A DNA stretch of 60,893 nt from Leptolyngbyaceae cyanobacterium CSU_1_4 (GCA_012034615.1 JAAUPA010000003.1:1-60893), one strand, 5' to 3'; numbered from the stretch's first letter, positions 16,525 to 27,135 are shown. The notes: generated by a model not told the origin, from the sequence alone. Made by a program: numbers and translations.

Positions 16525-18444
16525 TTAAGCCGGATAAATCCTCAACCGCCGATTGGGCTCTTCCCCAAAGCTCGACGATTTCAACCGATAATGCTCTACC
16601 AACTCATGCTGCATTTTACGAACTTGGGGCGATCGCGGCAATAACTCCACAGGTTGCCCCTTCGGAATCACAATTTGCTCAACTGCCAACCGCGCTTCTT
16701 CCAAGGCTTCAATCTCATTATCATCGCCATTGCGAGAAAACAGACTGATGTTGATTGGCTCATCTTCCCCCGCAACATCCATGTGCAGCATTCGTTGCAG
16801 CGCCCGGATAATCTGAGGCACACTGTTAGACTTGACCGCATGAATCGGAACCTGACGATTCTGAGCTAAATGACGTAGTTTGGAATGATTTTTGAGATGC
16901 GATCGCAAGGCTAATACTGCATCCGCATCATCAATATCTTTCGTCAGCGTGACGGGCAGATTTAACGCTCGAATGACCTGATCTAACTGATGACGACTAA
17001 CAGCGTAAGGATAGACATGCAACGGCAAATCTTCACCGTTAGCACCTCTCGTAACGCCCACTTCATCAAACTGAGGCGTGAAATTTAGAGAGTCATTGAG
17101 AAGTTGATCAAACTGCTGTAGTTCAGACGGACGATTGAAAGCGCGACCCCTTGCAGATATCTCGGAGAGATCGGGCTGACGATCGAAAAAAGCTTGAGAG
17201 GCTGCCTCTGTTCCCAAATCGTTACGACGATAAGACGAGAGCGGTGTCATTTGTCCCGAAGTCCGCCAACCCCCATTGCGGCTACGGCTATTGGACTGCA
17301 AAGCGGCAGTACTCGTCGATGAGGGTCTATTGGGAGGATGGGGAGCATCGGGAAACTCATGGGTAATAACGGTTTTCCCTTTCTCATCCACCGCTCTGAC
17401 TTGAGGATTGGGTTGTCGTCCCCGCAGCAGACTATCGACGGTTTCAGAAACGTCCTCATGAATCACCCACTTTTTTTGCTCTAGCATCTCTACCGCAATA
17501 TCAAATGTAGGCGGTGCTTTACGCTCTAAGACGCTCTTTTGACTGCCTCGTCGTCGGGCTTCATCGTCGCCTAATGTAACCGATTGAATTCCCCCTACGA
17601 GATCAGACAGCGTTGGATTTTTAATTAGATTTTCGATGCGGTTGCCATGGGCAGTACCCACGAGCTGGACACCGCGCTCAGCGATCGTCCGGGCTGCTAA
17701 AGCCTCTAGCTCTGTGCCAATTTCGTCAATCACGATCACTTCTGGCATGTGGTTTTCAACCGCTTCAATCATCACTTGATGTTGCAGCTCGGGTCTTGCC
17801 ACTTGCATCCGTCGCGCCCGCCCGATCGCCGGATGGGGAATATCGCCATCTCCAGCAATTTCGTTAGACGTATCAATAATTACGACGCGCTTGCCTAAGT
17901 CATCGGCTAAAACCCTAGCGATTTCTCGAAGTGCGGTTGTTTTACCCACACCCGGACGACCCAGCATCAAGATCGATCGCCCCGTTTCTACTAAATCCCT
18001 AATCATGCTGATCGTGCCAAAAATAGCGCGACCGACTCGGCAGGTTAACCCAATCACCTCACCCCCTCGGTTTCGCATAGCACTAATTCGGTGCAAAGTG
18101 CGCTCGATGCCCGCCCGATTATCGCCACTGAACAGACCCACTCGTTCAATGCAGTGATCGAGTTCGGCACGGCTCACCGGTGTAGTCGCCAAGTACTCGG
18201 TTTCACCAGGAAAGCGGGCTTCAGGCAAGCGTCCCAAATCCAACACAATCTCTACCAGCTTTTGGCGCTTAGGATGCTGCTTGAGCTGCTCACAAAGGTC
18301 ATCGGGCAATATTTCTAGAAGTTCATCTAAATCATCTGTGACCAAGAAATCTGAGGTGAGATTTTCTTCCTGATTTGTAGTAGTTTGTTCAGCCTCAGAA
18401 GGCTCATCAAGTTCGTCGAAAGAATTAGCAGCGTTGAGTGTCAT
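16525..18444 (-). CDS. Ycf45-like AAA ATPase with C-terminal R3H domain
   Basis: A 639-residue cytosolic protein. Acidic N-terminus, then a SpoIIIAA/Ycf45-type ATPase core (about 60-340) with Walker A GRPGVGKTTALRE, Walker B VIVIDEIGTE and a sensor region VGTAHGNRIENL. A low-complexity linker (about 350-450) leads to a second globular part (VYPYAVSRHQLDQVIRALN, about 480-560) and a C-terminal R3H-type end (HELVEHYRLKSSSFGEEPNR), predicted to bind single-stranded nucleic acid. The family is conserved in cyanobacteria and some plastids, with no firm function known to me. It is upstream of nothing on its strand; ldpA and ndhN lie 5' of it in the same direction. Confidence 0.85.
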   Translation of the reverse strand: MTLNAANSFDELDEPSEAEQTTTNQEENLTSDFLVTDDLDELLEILPDDLCEQLKQHPKRQKLVEIVLDLGRLPEARFPGETEYLATTPVSRAELDHCIERVGLFSGDNRAGIERTLHRISAMRNRGGEVIGLTCRVGRAIFGTISMIRDLVETGRSILMLGRPGVGKTTALREIARVLADDLGKRVVIIDTSNEIAGDGDIPHPAIGRARRMQVARPELQHQVMIEAVENHMPEVIVIDEIGTELEALAARTIAERGVQLVGTAHGNRIENLIKNPTLSDLVGGIQSVTLGDDEARRRGSQKSVLERKAPPTFDIAVEMLEQKKWVIHEDVSETVDSLLRGRQPNPQVRAVDEKGKTVITHEFPDAPHPPNRPSSTSTAALQSNSRSRNGGWRTSGQMTPLSSYRRNDLGTEAASQAFFDRQPDLSEISARGRAFNRPSELQQFDQLLNDSLNFTPQFDEVGVTRGANGEDLPLHVYPYAVSRHQLDQVIRALNLPVTLTKDIDDADAVLALRSHLKNHSKLRHLAQNRQVPIHAVKSNSVPQIIRALQRMLHMDVAGEDEPINISLFSRNGDDNEIEALEEARLAVEQIVIPKGQPVELLPRSPQVRKMQHELVEHYRLKSSSFGEEPNRRLRIYPA

Positions 18445-18547
18445 GGGAGTAATGTCAGGTTCCTGATGGCAGTGGAGCGGTGGTCAGTATTCTGAATTGA
18501 GGTCGGAATCTTTGCTAAGGGTGGGATGTTAATGGCGAGATTCCAGC

Positions 18548-19677
18548 CTAGGGCAAAACTTTTGGAATGACAGGTTTTAAGGGCATGGTTTTCAAAGGTG
18601 AAATTAGAGTGTGGGCAAGATGGACACCAGTCCAAAGCAGATCTGGAGAATCTTCAAGTCGAGGTGATGAATGAATGGGGTCCTGAATCGGTAGGGTAGG
18701 CGGATGCCTCGATCGATCTTCTAGCTGGTCTAACACGGGAGACAGTAAAGCTCGGGCATAGCTGCCGTAGGCAATTCCGCGATCGCCTTTTTCCCTCCAC
18801 TTTCTCGCAACAAGCCTTGCCTTCTCAGCTTGTCAACCGTATGGCTATTGGTTCCTCCTGCAAGCTGCACATAGCCAGGCAGATCAGCCGCCAGAACCTT
18901 CTGACCCAACTTGACGGCTGCCCGAGTGGCACCATCCCCGATGTCCCCACTCATGGGTCTACCATCGGTTTGCCAAACCAACGCACAAGGAAGAGGAGAA
19001 ATCAGCTCATAAAGTGCCCTTAAATAGTCAATTAAGCCTTCTCCATCGGGGCAGCTAATGGCAATTAGCTTAAGCTGAGGCACTTGGGGCGCGATCGCTC
19101 TCCATAGGGTAGTGAAATCCTGCAATCGTCCTACCTGAGTATGAATTTCGACAGCATCTACTCCAGTTAGAACTAGGGGCACGATCGCTGCGGGTGTTAA
19201 GCAGTGCGATCGGGTGCCAATGATGTGAACGGGACAAATGGGCAAGCAACGTCCACAGCCATAGCAGCGACTGTCAATAACGCCCGAAAAACCCCTAGGG
19301 TTAAAGGCGATCGCTTGAGCCGGACAAATTGCTTCGCAGGGACGCAGACAACTTGCAGGGCATAGGGCTGGGTCAAATTCAGCTTTCCGAAAATGCGGAT
19401 CTTCCCCATCATTAAGGCTAACCATCAACCACGGAGATCCGGGTCGAAAGCCTCGGGATCGGGCTTCATCAGCAAACCTACCGACCACTTGTAGCGCTTC
19501 ATGGACGGCAAAAATGACTGCGGGATCAGCCGCAACATCAACACAGTCCGCACCTGCCAGAGCATAGGACAGGGTTAAACTGCGGATTGCAGGGAGGTTT
19601 TGAAAACTAGCTCCGCAAATAAGCTTGAACCAGTCACCGTCCCTTAAGGCTTGCAGAGGATGAAGTAGATTAGTCAC
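18548..19677 (-). CDS. ldpA: Circadian input iron-sulfur protein LdpA, one frameshift
   Basis: About 376 residues after repair, near the family size. LdpA binds two Fe-S clusters and passes redox/light information to the Kai clock in Synechococcus. Visible: start MTNLLHPLQALRDGDWFKLI, the first cysteine group (CPASCLRPCEAICP, about residues 112-125), and the second ferredoxin-like group (CYGCGRCLPICP, about 145). The frame breaks in a HIP1 site near 18777; one missing G (coding strand) restores AGIAYGSYARALLSPVLDQLE and the remaining C-terminus to the stop at 18548. Its neighbour ndhN points the same way 180 bases upstream. Confidence 0.88.
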
Positions 19678-19854
19678 CTCTCTATACTAAAGGGTTCCCT
19701 CGGAAAAGACGATGACCTACACTACAGTTGTTTAAAAAGCTCAACATCAGTGAGAGCGTTGATCCCCAATGAGATCATTTAGACAGTTAGAGAAGGCGTC
19801 CCCTTGCCATAAAAGCCCCTTTCATCCCTCTCCTAGGCTGCCATCAAAACTCGC

Positions 19855-20307
19855 TTAAAGGCTTCCAATTAAAGCTGCGATCGCCCCCATTTCCACTACC
19901 ACTCTAATTCTCGGCTCCAGTGTCGGTAGCGCAATCAAGAACTGTAGCTCCTGCTGGGAAAGCACTCCTCCTTCCAATAACCAAATGACCAGTCCTTTCG
20001 ATTTGAGCGGCAACGTTTCTAACTGATATTTAGCAGCAGGCGGCAAAAAGTAGGTATATCCAACTGCGCCCTCTTTGCCCGTGTTCTTTTTTCCCAAATG
20101 GGGAGGACGAACTCCATGGACTCCTAACAAATAGGCACCCAAATCTCCCAAGCCTCGTGCGCTGATGTGCATCATGCCGTAGCCCGCCGCCCGCACTCGA
20201 CGCTGGTAACGCCCCTCAGCACCGCCTTCAAGAGGAATCGTGATCCCAACTGCGCCAGAAGTCTCTAGAGCTTTAATGAACGGTTTGCCAGTAGTGATCA
20301 GCGCCAT
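19855..20307 (-). CDS. ndhN: NAD(P)H-quinone oxidoreductase (NDH-1) subunit N
   Basis: A 150-residue peripheral subunit of the thylakoid NDH-1 complex (oxygenic-phototroph-specific), which takes electrons from ferredoxin for cyclic flow and respiration. The segments MALITTGKPFIKALE, EGRYQRRVRAAGYGMMHIS, LGDLGAYLLGVHGVRPPHLG and the C-terminal PRIRVVVEMG match NdhN. The C-terminus (AIAALIGSL) departs from the usual VVEMGG-type end by little. Upstream of ldpA on the same strand; divergent from the ribosomal cluster with about 600 bases between them. Confidence 0.92.
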   Translation of the reverse strand: MALITTGKPFIKALETSGAVGITIPLEGGAEGRYQRRVRAAGYGMMHISARGLGDLGAYLLGVHGVRPPHLGKKNTGKEGAVGYTYFLPPAAKYQLETLPLKSKGLVIWLLEGGVLSQQELQFLIALPTLEPRIRVVVEMGAIAALIGSL

Positions 20308-20909
20308 AAGTCCTGTGTCCTTTCCTGTGGGTTCACGTTAGCCTTAGCTGATTATAGTGAGGTGCGATCGCACTTCAAGCTACTGATATCAATTCCTTCC
20401 TAATCGGCTAAGAGTTCTCTCGCCAGAGCCAACCTAGCTTCTACTCACTGCTCTCATAAATCTAGCCCCTATCACCTTGAACTCTATTCACCTTGAAATT
20501 AAATGGATATTCCAGAGAAGGTGTCCTCGTTAAAATATTTACAGGATGGAGTAGACAACTACACGTTTGTTGCTTATGATAGGTAGCTGTTGCCAAGATA
20601 AAGCGATTCAGATTAGGTCAACGTTAAACACTGGTGAAACGCTTGAAGCCTATCTACGCTGTGGGATACTGAACAGTTTACTGTTCAAGTCCCGGCACTT
20701 CCAGGTTGAAGCGAATGAGATTTTTTTGAAACTCTTCAAGCCTGCTTGAACTATTGCAAAGGTTTAACGCAACTTTTTTGCCATCAGGAAAAGAGCTGTG
20801 TTGAGCCTCTGCTTTAACCCAACTGGAGACTTACAGATCGACGCGCTTTAATTTAGAGCGCACCCGTCAATCTGCTCCAATGCACCGTGTAAAACAGGGG
20901 AGACGTACT
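20308..20909 (+). promoter_or_regulatory. Upstream region and leader of the S10-type ribosomal operon
   Basis: About 600 bases without a credible gene. It holds the predicted promoter at 20552-20580 and then a leader of roughly 320 bases before rplC. In the leader, GAACAG-TTTA-CTGTTC (20671-20686) forms a tight hairpin, and GCGCTTTAATTTAGAGCGC-like sequence (about 20840-20860) forms another just before rplC. Long leaders of ribosomal operons often bind a ribosomal protein for feedback control; that is inference here. A HIP1 palindrome (GTGCGATCGCAC) near 20362 lies next to ndhN. Confidence 0.4.
20552..20580 (+). promoter_or_regulatory. Sigma-70-type promoter before the ribosomal cluster
   Basis: TAGACA (20552-20557), 17 bases, then TATGAT (20575-20580). 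It matches the -35/-10 consensus in 4 or 5 of 6 positions at each box with ideal spacing. Transcription would start near 20587 and run into rplC. Confidence 0.45.
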
Positions 20910-21545
20910 GTGTCCGTTGGTATTCTAGGCACAAAACTTGGCATGACCCAGATATTCAATGAGGCAGGGCTCGCAGTTCCTGTCACCGTTGTTCAAGCAG
21001 GTCCATGTACAGTTACACAAATTAAAACCGCTCAGACCGATGGCTATACAGCTATCCAGCTTGGCTTCGGTGAGACTAAGGTCAAATCGTTGACTAAGCC
21101 TGAATTGGGTCACTTGGCAAAGTCGAGTGCTGCACCGTTGCGGCATTTACAGGAGTATCGTCTTGGAGACACTACTCCTTACCAACTGGGTCAAGAAGTG
21201 AAGGCAGATGCGTTTGAAGCAGGTCAGCTTGTTGATGTGGTCGGCACCAGCATTGGTAAGGGCTTTGCAGGCTATCAGAAACGCCATAACTTCAGACGAG
21301 GACCCATGTCTCACGGTTCTAAGAACCATAGAGAGCCTGGTTCTACAGGAGCAGGCACCACGCCAGGTCGGGTTTATCCAGGCAAGCGGATGGCAGGGCA
21401 GATGGGCAACGTCCGGGTTACGGTTCGGAAGTTGACTGTGGTTCGGGTAGATGCAGAACGCAACTTGATCCTCATTAAGGGTACGGTTCCGGGTAAGCCG
21501 GGCGCATTGCTAAACATTCTGCCTGCAACAATTGTTGGAAAGTAG
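20910..21545 (+). CDS. rplC: 50S ribosomal protein L3
   Basis: Early-assembly protein of the large subunit that reaches the peptidyl-transferase centre. I take the GTG at 20910 ([15 protein letters not shown]), which follows GGGGAG; an ATG ten codons upstream lacks a site. That gives 211 residues. The central loop reads [16 protein letters not shown]; the Gln methylated in E. coli L3 is Ala here. First gene of the operon; the S10 gene is not beside it, as is usual in cyanobacteria. Confidence 0.96.
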   Translation: MSVGILGTKLGMTQIFNEAGLAVPVTVVQAGPCTVTQIKTAQTDGYTAIQLGFGETKVKSLTKPELGHLAKSSAAPLRHLQEYRLGDTTPYQLGQEVKADAFEAGQLVDVVGTSIGKGFAGYQKRHNFRRGPMSHGSKNHREPGSTGAGTTPGRVYPGKRMAGQMGNVRVTVRKLTVVRVDAERNLILIKGTVPGKPGALLNILPATIVGK

Positions 21546-21566
21546 CGGGAGCGGAGGAACACTGCA

Positions 21567-22205
21567 ATGGTTGATTGCAAAGTAAAAAACTGGGATGGCG
21601 AAGACAGTGGTACAGCGTTGCTGGAGCTGAAAGTCGCCAAAGAGGAAACCGCTTCCCATGTCGTTCATAGGGCGTTGATTCGTCAGATGCACAATTCGCG
21701 GCAGGGAACAGTTTCGACCAAAACTCGTGCCGAGGTCAGAGGCGGTGGTCGTAAACCTTGGCGGCAGAAAGGAACGGGACGCGCTCGGGCGGGTTCTAGT
21801 CGTTCTCCTTTGTGGAGAGGGGGGGGCGTAATCTTTGGTCCTAAACCCAGAGATTTTTCAGTCAAAATGAATCGTAAAGAGCGGCAATTGGCATTGCGAA
21901 CTGCTTTTCATAGTCGAGTTGAAGACTTGGTGGTGGTCGCAGATTTTGCGGAGCAGCTCTCTCGTCCTAAGACTAAGGATTTGCTTGCAGCCATGTCTCG
22001 TTGGGGCGTTGAACCCGAATCCAAGGTGCTGCTAATTGTGGCTGAGCGCAATGAAAATGTGTATCTGTCAAGCCGTAACATTGCTAAGCTGCGAATGATT
22101 TCTGCGTCAAATCTCAATGTCTTTGACATTTTGGCAGCCGATAAAATCGTGGCGACTGAGGAAGCGATCGCAAAAATCCAGGAGGTATACGGTGGTCAAG
22201 TTTAA
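21567..22205 (+). CDS. rplD: 50S ribosomal protein L4
   Basis: 212 residues starting [15 protein letters not shown]. The long tunnel-lining loop is plain ([18 protein letters not shown], then GTGRARAGS), as is [17 protein letters not shown]4 binds 23S rRNA domain I and lines the exit tunnel. In enterobacteria L4 also represses its own operon; whether that holds here is unknown. Its 3' end overlaps the start of rplW by 14 bases, suggesting coupled translation. Confidence 0.97.
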   Translation: MVDCKVKNWDGEDSGTALLELKVAKEETASHVVHRALIRQMHNSRQGTVSTKTRAEVRGGGRKPWRQKGTGRARAGSSRSPLWRGGGVIFGPKPRDFSVKMNRKERQLALRTAFHSRVEDLVVVADFAEQLSRPKTKDLLAAMSRWGVEPESKVLLIVAERNENVYLSSRNIAKLRMISASNLNVFDILAADKIVATEEAIAKIQEVYGGQV

Positions 22206-22494
22206 TCCTCGCAATCTCCCGGATCTGGTGCGTCGTCCCCTGGTGACAGAGAAGGCGACCTTATTACTAGAGCAAAACAAATACACCTTTGAGGTTGCTC
22301 CTAAGGCGACTAAGCCGCAAATCAAAGCGGCGATCGAAGAGTTATTTGATGTCAAAGTCGTTGATGTGAATACCCAGACTCCTCCTAAAAAGGATCGGCG
22401 AGTAGGTAAGTTTTTGGGACACCGTGCTCAATACAAAAGAGCTGTTGTCACACTGGCATCAGGCGATTCAATCACCCTGTTTCCTGAAGTCTAG
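22192..22494 (+). CDS. rplW: 50S ribosomal protein L23
   Basis: 100 residues from the GTG at 22192 ([20 protein letters not shown]), chosen because AGGAGGT sits five bases before it; the upstream in-frame start lies inside rplD coding sequence. L23 sits at the exit of the nascent-chain tunnel and docks trigger factor and SRP. The family stretch [19 protein letters not shown] is clear. Confidence 0.96.
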   Translation: MVKFNPRNLPDLVRRPLVTEKATLLLEQNKYTFEVAPKATKPQIKAAIEELFDVKVVDVNTQTPPKKDRRVGKFLGHRAQYKRAVVTLASGDSITLFPEV

Positions 22495-22516
22495 AATTCT
22501 TTGAGAGCTTGAGATT

Positions 22517-23380
22517 ATGGGTATTCGTTCTTTCAAACCTTATACACCTGGCACCCGGCAGCGCGTCGTCTCAGACTTTTCTGAGATTACAAAAACTGAG
22601 CCTGAGAAGTCTTTAACCTTTTCGGTTCACAGCCCAAAGGGTCGCAACAACCGAGGTGTCATCACTTGCCGTCACCGGGGTGGTGGGCACAAACAGTTGT
22701 ACCGGATGGTGGATTTCCGCCGGAACAAGCACAACATTCCTGCTAAAGTCGCCGCCATTGAATATGACCCTAACCGGAATGCTCGCTTGGCACTGCTGTT
22801 CTACCGCGATGGTGAGAAGCGTTATATCATCCATCCCGCTAACTTGGCAGTAGGGGCGATCGTCATTTCGGGTCCTGACTCGCCTTTTGAGGTCGGGAAT
22901 GCACTACCCTTGGGCAATATGCCTCTAGGTACAACCGTACACAACGTTGAGCTAGTAGCTGGTAAGGGTGGACAAATCGTTCGGGCGGCGGGTACGTCTG
23001 CTCAGGTGGTTGCCAAAGAGGGGGATTACGTTACGCTGCGATTACCTTCCACTGAAGTTCGCCTCGTTCGCAAAGAATGCTACGCCACTATTGGTCAAGT
23101 CGGTAACGGTGACGTTCGTAATACTAGCTTTGGTAAAGCTGGACGCAAGCGCTGGAAAGGTAGAAGACCTCAGGTTCGCGGTAGCGTCATGAACCCAGTG
23201 GATCACCCCCATGGTGGTGGTGAAGGACGTGCGCCTATTGGTCGTCCCGGTCCTGTGACTCCTTGGGGTAAGCCAACGTTGGGCTACAAGACTCGGAAGA
23301 AGAAGAAGCTGAGCAGTCGGTTAATTGTTCGCCGTCGTCGTCGCACCTCCAAGCGTGGTAGAGGCGGACGGGAGTCTTAA
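22517..23380 (+). CDS. rplB: 50S ribosomal protein L2
   Basis: 287 residues, family length. It starts [15 protein letters not shown] and keeps the universal region [14 protein letters not shown], containing the His implicated in the peptidyl-transferase centre environment. The basic tail ends [17 protein letters not shown]2 is needed for subunit joining and tRNA binding. Confidence 0.97.
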   Translation: MGIRSFKPYTPGTRQRVVSDFSEITKTEPEKSLTFSVHSPKGRNNRGVITCRHRGGGHKQLYRMVDFRRNKHNIPAKVAAIEYDPNRNARLALLFYRDGEKRYIIHPANLAVGAIVISGPDSPFEVGNALPLGNMPLGTTVHNVELVAGKGGQIVRAAGTSAQVVAKEGDYVTLRLPSTEVRLVRKECYATIGQVGNGDVRNTSFGKAGRKRWKGRRPQVRGSVMNPVDHPHGGGEGRAPIGRPGPVTPWGKPTLGYKTRKKKKLSSRLIVRRRRRTSKRGRGGRES

Positions 23381-23415
23381 AGTTCTACACGTTTTTCTGT
23401 ATGTGAGTTGAAATT

Positions 23416-23694
23416 ATGTCTCGCTCTCTTAAAAAAGGTCCGTTTGTTGCAGACCATCTGCTCAGTAAAGTAGAAGCGCTCAATAACAAGGGCGAAAAGC
23501 AGTTGATTAAAACCTGGTCAAGAGCTTCTACAATTTTGCCTCAAATGATTGGACATACCATTGCCGTTCACAACGGTCGACAGCATGTGCCTGTCTATGT
23601 GACTGAACAAATGGTGGGTCATAAGCTGGGGGAATTTGCTCCCACCCGCACCTTCCGGGGTCACGCGAAAAGCGATAAGAAGGCACGTCGATAG
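23416..23694 (+). CDS. rpsS: 30S ribosomal protein S19
   Basis: 92 residues beginning [18 protein letters not shown]. The signature [16 protein letters not shown] is present. S19 sits in the head of the small subunit with S13 and contacts the A-site tRNA and L5 bridge. Full length and intact. Confidence 0.97.
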   Translation: MSRSLKKGPFVADHLLSKVEALNNKGEKQLIKTWSRASTILPQMIGHTIAVHNGRQHVPVYVTEQMVGHKLGEFAPTRTFRGHAKSDKKARR

Positions 23695-23714
23695 GAAGCC
23701 GCTAGGAGAAAACG

Positions 23715-24071
23715 ATGGCTCTTGAAAATGGAGAAGTTAAAGCGGTCGCTCGCTTCATTCGGATGTCACCTCACAAGGTACGTCGAGTCCTGGATCAAAT
23801 TCGGGGGCGTTCTTATCGGGAAGCACTAATCATTTTGGAATTCATGCCTTATCGAGCCTGTGAACCCATTTTGAAAGTACTCCGGTCAGCGGTGGCGAAC
23901 GCCGAGCATAACGAAGGGTATACCCCAGCAGATTTGGTGGTCGCTCAAGCATTTGCGGATCAAGGTCCCGTGCTAAAGCGTTTCCGCCCTCGTGCGCAAG
24001 GTCGGGCCTATCAAATTCGTAAGCCGACTTGTCACATCACGATTACCGTTGCCCCTGGCGCGGAAGCATAG
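23715..24071 (+). CDS. rplV: 50S ribosomal protein L22
   Basis: 118 residues. Core [20 protein letters not shown] and the beta-hairpin that narrows the exit tunnel ([18 protein letters not shown], about residues 85-102) are intact; macrolide-resistance changes occur in this loop in other bacteria. The ATG follows CTAGGAG. Confidence 0.97.
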   Translation: MALENGEVKAVARFIRMSPHKVRRVLDQIRGRSYREALIILEFMPYRACEPILKVLRSAVANAEHNEGYTPADLVVAQAFADQGPVLKRFRPRAQGRAYQIRKPTCHITITVAPGAEA

Positions 24072-24104
24072 TCGCACCACATTATTGATCTCAGAGGACG
24101 CACC

Positions 24105-24860
24105 GTGGGACAGAAGATTCATCCAGTCGGTTTCAGACTCGGCATTACCCAAGAGCATCGCTCTCGTTGGTTTGCCGATTCTGACCGCTATCCAAAACTT
24201 CTCCAAGAAGATTACACCATCCGGAACTTCATTGAGAAGAACCCTTACAAGCTGAAAAGCTTAGATAGCCCTGGTATTTCCCAGGTGCGAATTGAGCGCA
24301 AAGCTGATCAAATTGATCTCGAAGTTCACACGGCACGTCCTGGCGTGGTCGTCGGACGAGGTGGTCAAGGAATTGAAGAGCTGAGAGTAGGCTTACAAAA
24401 AGCTTTGGGTGATACCGAGCGACAAATCCGCATCAACGTTATTGAAGTAGCACGGGTAGATGCTGATTCTGGCTTGATTGCCGAGTACGTTGGGCAGCAG
24501 CTTGAACGGCGGGTTTCCTTTCGTCGAGTGGTTCGCCAAGCGATTCAGCGGGCACAGCGGGCAGGTATTGAGGGGATCAAGATTCAGGTCAGTGGACGAC
24601 TCAATGGGGCAGAAATTGCTCGAACGGAGTATACCCGCGAAGGTAAAGTGCCGCTCCATACTCTACGAGCTGATATTGACTACGCTTACCGCACAGCTCA
24701 AACTATTTACGGAATTTTGGGCATTAAAGTTTGGGTATTTAAGGGCGAGATTATTCCAGGACAGGAAGTTGAAGCTCAGCCTGCTAATGCTCAACCCCGT
24801 CGTCGGCAACAACAGCAGCGCCGTCGTCAGCAGTATGAAGACCGCTCTAACGAGGGATAG
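24105..24860 (+). CDS. rpsC: 30S ribosomal protein S3
   Basis: 251 residues from a GTG start at 24105 ([17 protein letters not shown]), preceded by GAGGACG. The KH domain has its GxxG loop in [11 protein letters not shown] (about residue 85). S3 forms part of the mRNA entry channel. The C-terminus is an Arg/Gln-rich tail ([17 protein letters not shown]), a bit longer than in E. coli. Confidence 0.97.
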   Translation: MGQKIHPVGFRLGITQEHRSRWFADSDRYPKLLQEDYTIRNFIEKNPYKLKSLDSPGISQVRIERKADQIDLEVHTARPGVVVGRGGQGIEELRVGLQKALGDTERQIRINVIEVARVDADSGLIAEYVGQQLERRVSFRRVVRQAIQRAQRAGIEGIKIQVSGRLNGAEIARTEYTREGKVPLHTLRADIDYAYRTAQTIYGILGIKVWVFKGEIIPGQEVEAQPANAQPRRRQQQQRRRQQYEDRSNEG

Positions 24861-24865
24861 AGATT

Positions 24866-25288
24866 ATGTTAAGTCCTAAAAGAACAAAGTTTCGGAAGCA
24901 GCATCGTGGTCGGATGCGCGGTCTGGCAACCGCTGGTAACAAAGTTGATTTTGGCGATTTTGCACTGCAAGCGTTAGAGCCTTCTTGGATCACTGCTCGG
25001 CAGATTGAAGCTAGTCGGCGTGCTATGACCCGCTATATTCGCCGGGGAGGTCAGATTTGGATTCGGATCTTCCCTGATAAATCGGTCACGATGCGTCCTG
25101 CTGAGACCCGGATGGGTTCAGGTAAGGGTAACCCTGAATTTTGGGTAGCCGTTGTCAAGCCGGGTCGAGTGATGTTTGAAATTGGTGGCGTGCCAGAAGA
25201 CATTGCCCGTGAGGCAATGCGATTAGCATCCTTTAAACTACCCATCAAGACTAAGTTTATTGTTCGCCCAGCGGAAGGAGAATTTTAA
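24866..25288 (+). CDS. rplP: 50S ribosomal protein L16
   Basis: 140 residues starting [19 protein letters not shown]. The segment [18 protein letters not shown] and [19 protein letters not shown] match the family. L16 positions tRNA in the A and P sites. Only five bases after rpsC and two before rpmC, so translation is probably coupled. Confidence 0.97.
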   Translation: MLSPKRTKFRKQHRGRMRGLATAGNKVDFGDFALQALEPSWITARQIEASRRAMTRYIRRGGQIWIRIFPDKSVTMRPAETRMGSGKGNPEFWVAVVKPGRVMFEIGGVPEDIAREAMRLASFKLPIKTKFIVRPAEGEF

Positions 25289-25290
25289 TC

Positions 25291-25512
25291 ATGCCTTTAC
25301 CTAAGGTTGATGAAATTAAGGATTTGAGCGATCAAGAGCTGAGCGATCAAATTACGACGGTCAAGAAGGAATTGTTCCAACTGCGCTTTCAGAAAGCTAC
25401 CCGTCAGATGGATAAGCCCCATCAGTTTAAGCACAAGCGCCATCGTCTGGCTCAACTCATGACCATTGAACGACAGCGCCAATTAGCGGCTTCCGCCAGT
25501 TCAGAGGAGTAG
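25291..25512 (+). CDS. rpmC: 50S ribosomal protein L29
   Basis: 73 residues forming two long helices, with [18 protein letters not shown] as the family mark. L29 lies near the tunnel exit beside L23. It begins three bases after rplP and has AAGGAGA before its ATG. Confidence 0.95.
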   Translation: MPLPKVDEIKDLSDQELSDQITTVKKELFQLRFQKATRQMDKPHQFKHKRHRLAQLMTIERQRQLAASASSEE

Positions 25513-25517
25513 GCTTT

Positions 25518-25769
25518 ATGGCAGTCAAAGAGAGAGTCGGCTTAGTGGTAAGCGACAAAATGCAAAAAACGGTGGTGGTGGCGATCGAAAACCGCGCACC
25601 ACACCCGAAGTACAAGAAGATCATGGTTCGCACCAAGCGATATAAAGTCCATGATGAAGAAAACAAGTGTCAGGTGGGCGATCGCGTCCGCATTCAAGAG
25701 ACTCGTCCTCTTAGTCGCACGAAGCGCTGGGCTGTGATTGAGATCCTTGGCAATGCCCCCGACGTTTAA
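25518..25769 (+). CDS. rpsQ: 30S ribosomal protein S17
   Basis: 83 residues, an OB-fold protein that binds 16S rRNA early in assembly. [20 protein letters not shown] and [16 protein letters not shown] are typical. Five bases separate it from rpmC. Confidence 0.96.
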   Translation: MAVKERVGLVVSDKMQKTVVVAIENRAPHPKYKKIMVRTKRYKVHDEENKCQVGDRVRIQETRPLSRTKRWAVIEILGNAPDV

Positions 25770-25805
25770 GAGCCACATATTTCCGACAACTAGGGGAACA
25801 AGGCG

Positions 25806-26171
25806 ATGATTCAACAGGAAAGTTATTTAAATGTGGCGGATAACAGCGGCGCTCGCAAGCTGATGTGTATCCGTGTATTGGGCGGCAACCGTCGCTATGC
25901 CGGAGTGGGTGATGTGATTATTGCTGTTGTAAAGGATGCAATTCCTAACATGGCAGTGAAAAAATCTGATGTAGTTCGGGCAGTTGTAGTCCGCACGCGC
26001 AAAGGATTACGGCGAGACAGCGGTATGAGTATTCGGTTTGACGACAATGCTGCCGTTATTATTAACGCCGATGGAAACCCCAAGGGAACGCGGGTGTTCG
26101 GTCCAGTTGCACGGGAACTGCGTGACAAAAGCTTTACTAAAATCGTGTCTCTGGCTCCGGAGGTGCTGTGA
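25806..26171 (+). CDS. rplN: 50S ribosomal protein L14
   Basis: 121 residues: [20 protein letters not shown], then [15 protein letters not shown] and [21 protein letters not shown]14 forms an intersubunit bridge with 16S rRNA and is the docking site of silencing factor RsfS. Its TGA overlaps the rplX ATG (ATGA). Confidence 0.97.
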   Translation: MIQQESYLNVADNSGARKLMCIRVLGGNRRYAGVGDVIIAVVKDAIPNMAVKKSDVVRAVVVRTRKGLRRDSGMSIRFDDNAAVIINADGNPKGTRVFGPVARELRDKSFTKIVSLAPEVL

Positions 26172-26521
26172 TGCCAAAACAAACTAAAAAAGTTTCTCAA
26201 CGCACAACAATCCACGTCAAAAAAGGCGATACCGTTCAGGTCATCGCTGGCAGGGATAAGGGCACTATTGGCGAAGTTCTAAAAACTTATCCGGCTAATA
26301 GTAAGGTGCTGGTGAAAGGGGTCAACATTAAAACCAAGCATGTTAAACCTCAGCAAGAAGGCGAATCCGGTCAAATCACAACCACCGAGTTTCCTATTCA
26401 TAGCTCTAATGTCATGGTGTATTCTACCCAGCAGAAGATTGCTAGCCGTATCTGTTACACCCTTAATGCCGACGGTCGTAAGGTGCGAATGCTGAAAAAA
26501 ACAGGCGAGATCATTGACTAA
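26171..26521 (+). CDS. rplX: 50S ribosomal protein L24
   Basis: 116 residues from the ATG that overlaps the rplN stop. The KOW motif region is [21 protein letters not shown]24 starts large-subunit assembly on the 5' end of 23S rRNA. Intact. Confidence 0.96.
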   Translation: MPKQTKKVSQRTTIHVKKGDTVQVIAGRDKGTIGEVLKTYPANSKVLVKGVNIKTKHVKPQQEGESGQITTTEFPIHSSNVMVYSTQQKIASRICYTLNADGRKVRMLKKTGEIID

Positions 26522-26565
26522 TCACTCTTCCCTGACCAAGTCCAGGGATATCTAAGGATAAACAG

Positions 26566-27110
26566 ATGAACGATACACTCAAGGCGCTTTATCTGGAAAA
26601 AGTTGTTCCGAAGCTCATGGAACAGTTCCAGTATCAAAATATTCACCAGGTGCCTAAGGTCATTAAGGTGACCATGAACCGGGGTCTAGGAGAAGCGGCT
26701 CAAAACGCTAAGGCAATGGAAGCATCGCTTAAAGAGATTAGCGTGATTACTGGGCAAAAACCCGTGGTCACACGTGCGAAGAAGGCGATCGCTGGATTCA
26801 AAATTCGTCAAGGAATGCCTGTAGGCATTATGGTGACCCTACGGGCTGATCGGATGTATTCCTTCCTTAATCGCCTCATCAACCTGTCTCTTCCTCGAAT
26901 TCGAGATTTTCGGGGCGTTAGCCCTAAAAGCTTTGATGGACGTGGAAATTACACGCTGGGCTTGCGTGAACAGTTGATTTTCCCGAAGTCGAATACGACT
27001 CCGTAGATCAAGTTCGAGGCATGGACATCTCCATCATCACGACTGCCCAAACCGATGAAGAGGGTCGAGCCTTGCTAAAAGAACTAGGAATGCCCTTCCG
27101 GGATAACTGA
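26566..27110 (+). CDS. rplE: 50S ribosomal protein L5, one frameshift
   Basis: 181 residues after repair, the normal length. It starts [36 protein letters not shown] and [18 protein letters not shown] are intact. The frame breaks in the C run 26982-26984: one more C gives [18 protein letters not shown], then [19 protein letters not shown] to the stop at 27108-27110. L5 binds 5S rRNA and is essential, so the gap must be a consensus error. Confidence 0.95.
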
Positions 27111-27135
27111 GGCATATCTTCACAAAGAGGAAATT

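Noticed and set aside
20567-20749. 60-codon frame as a leader peptide of the ribosomal operon
   Set aside because: Begins at the predicted -10 box and lacks a ribosome-binding site and any leader-peptide codon pattern.
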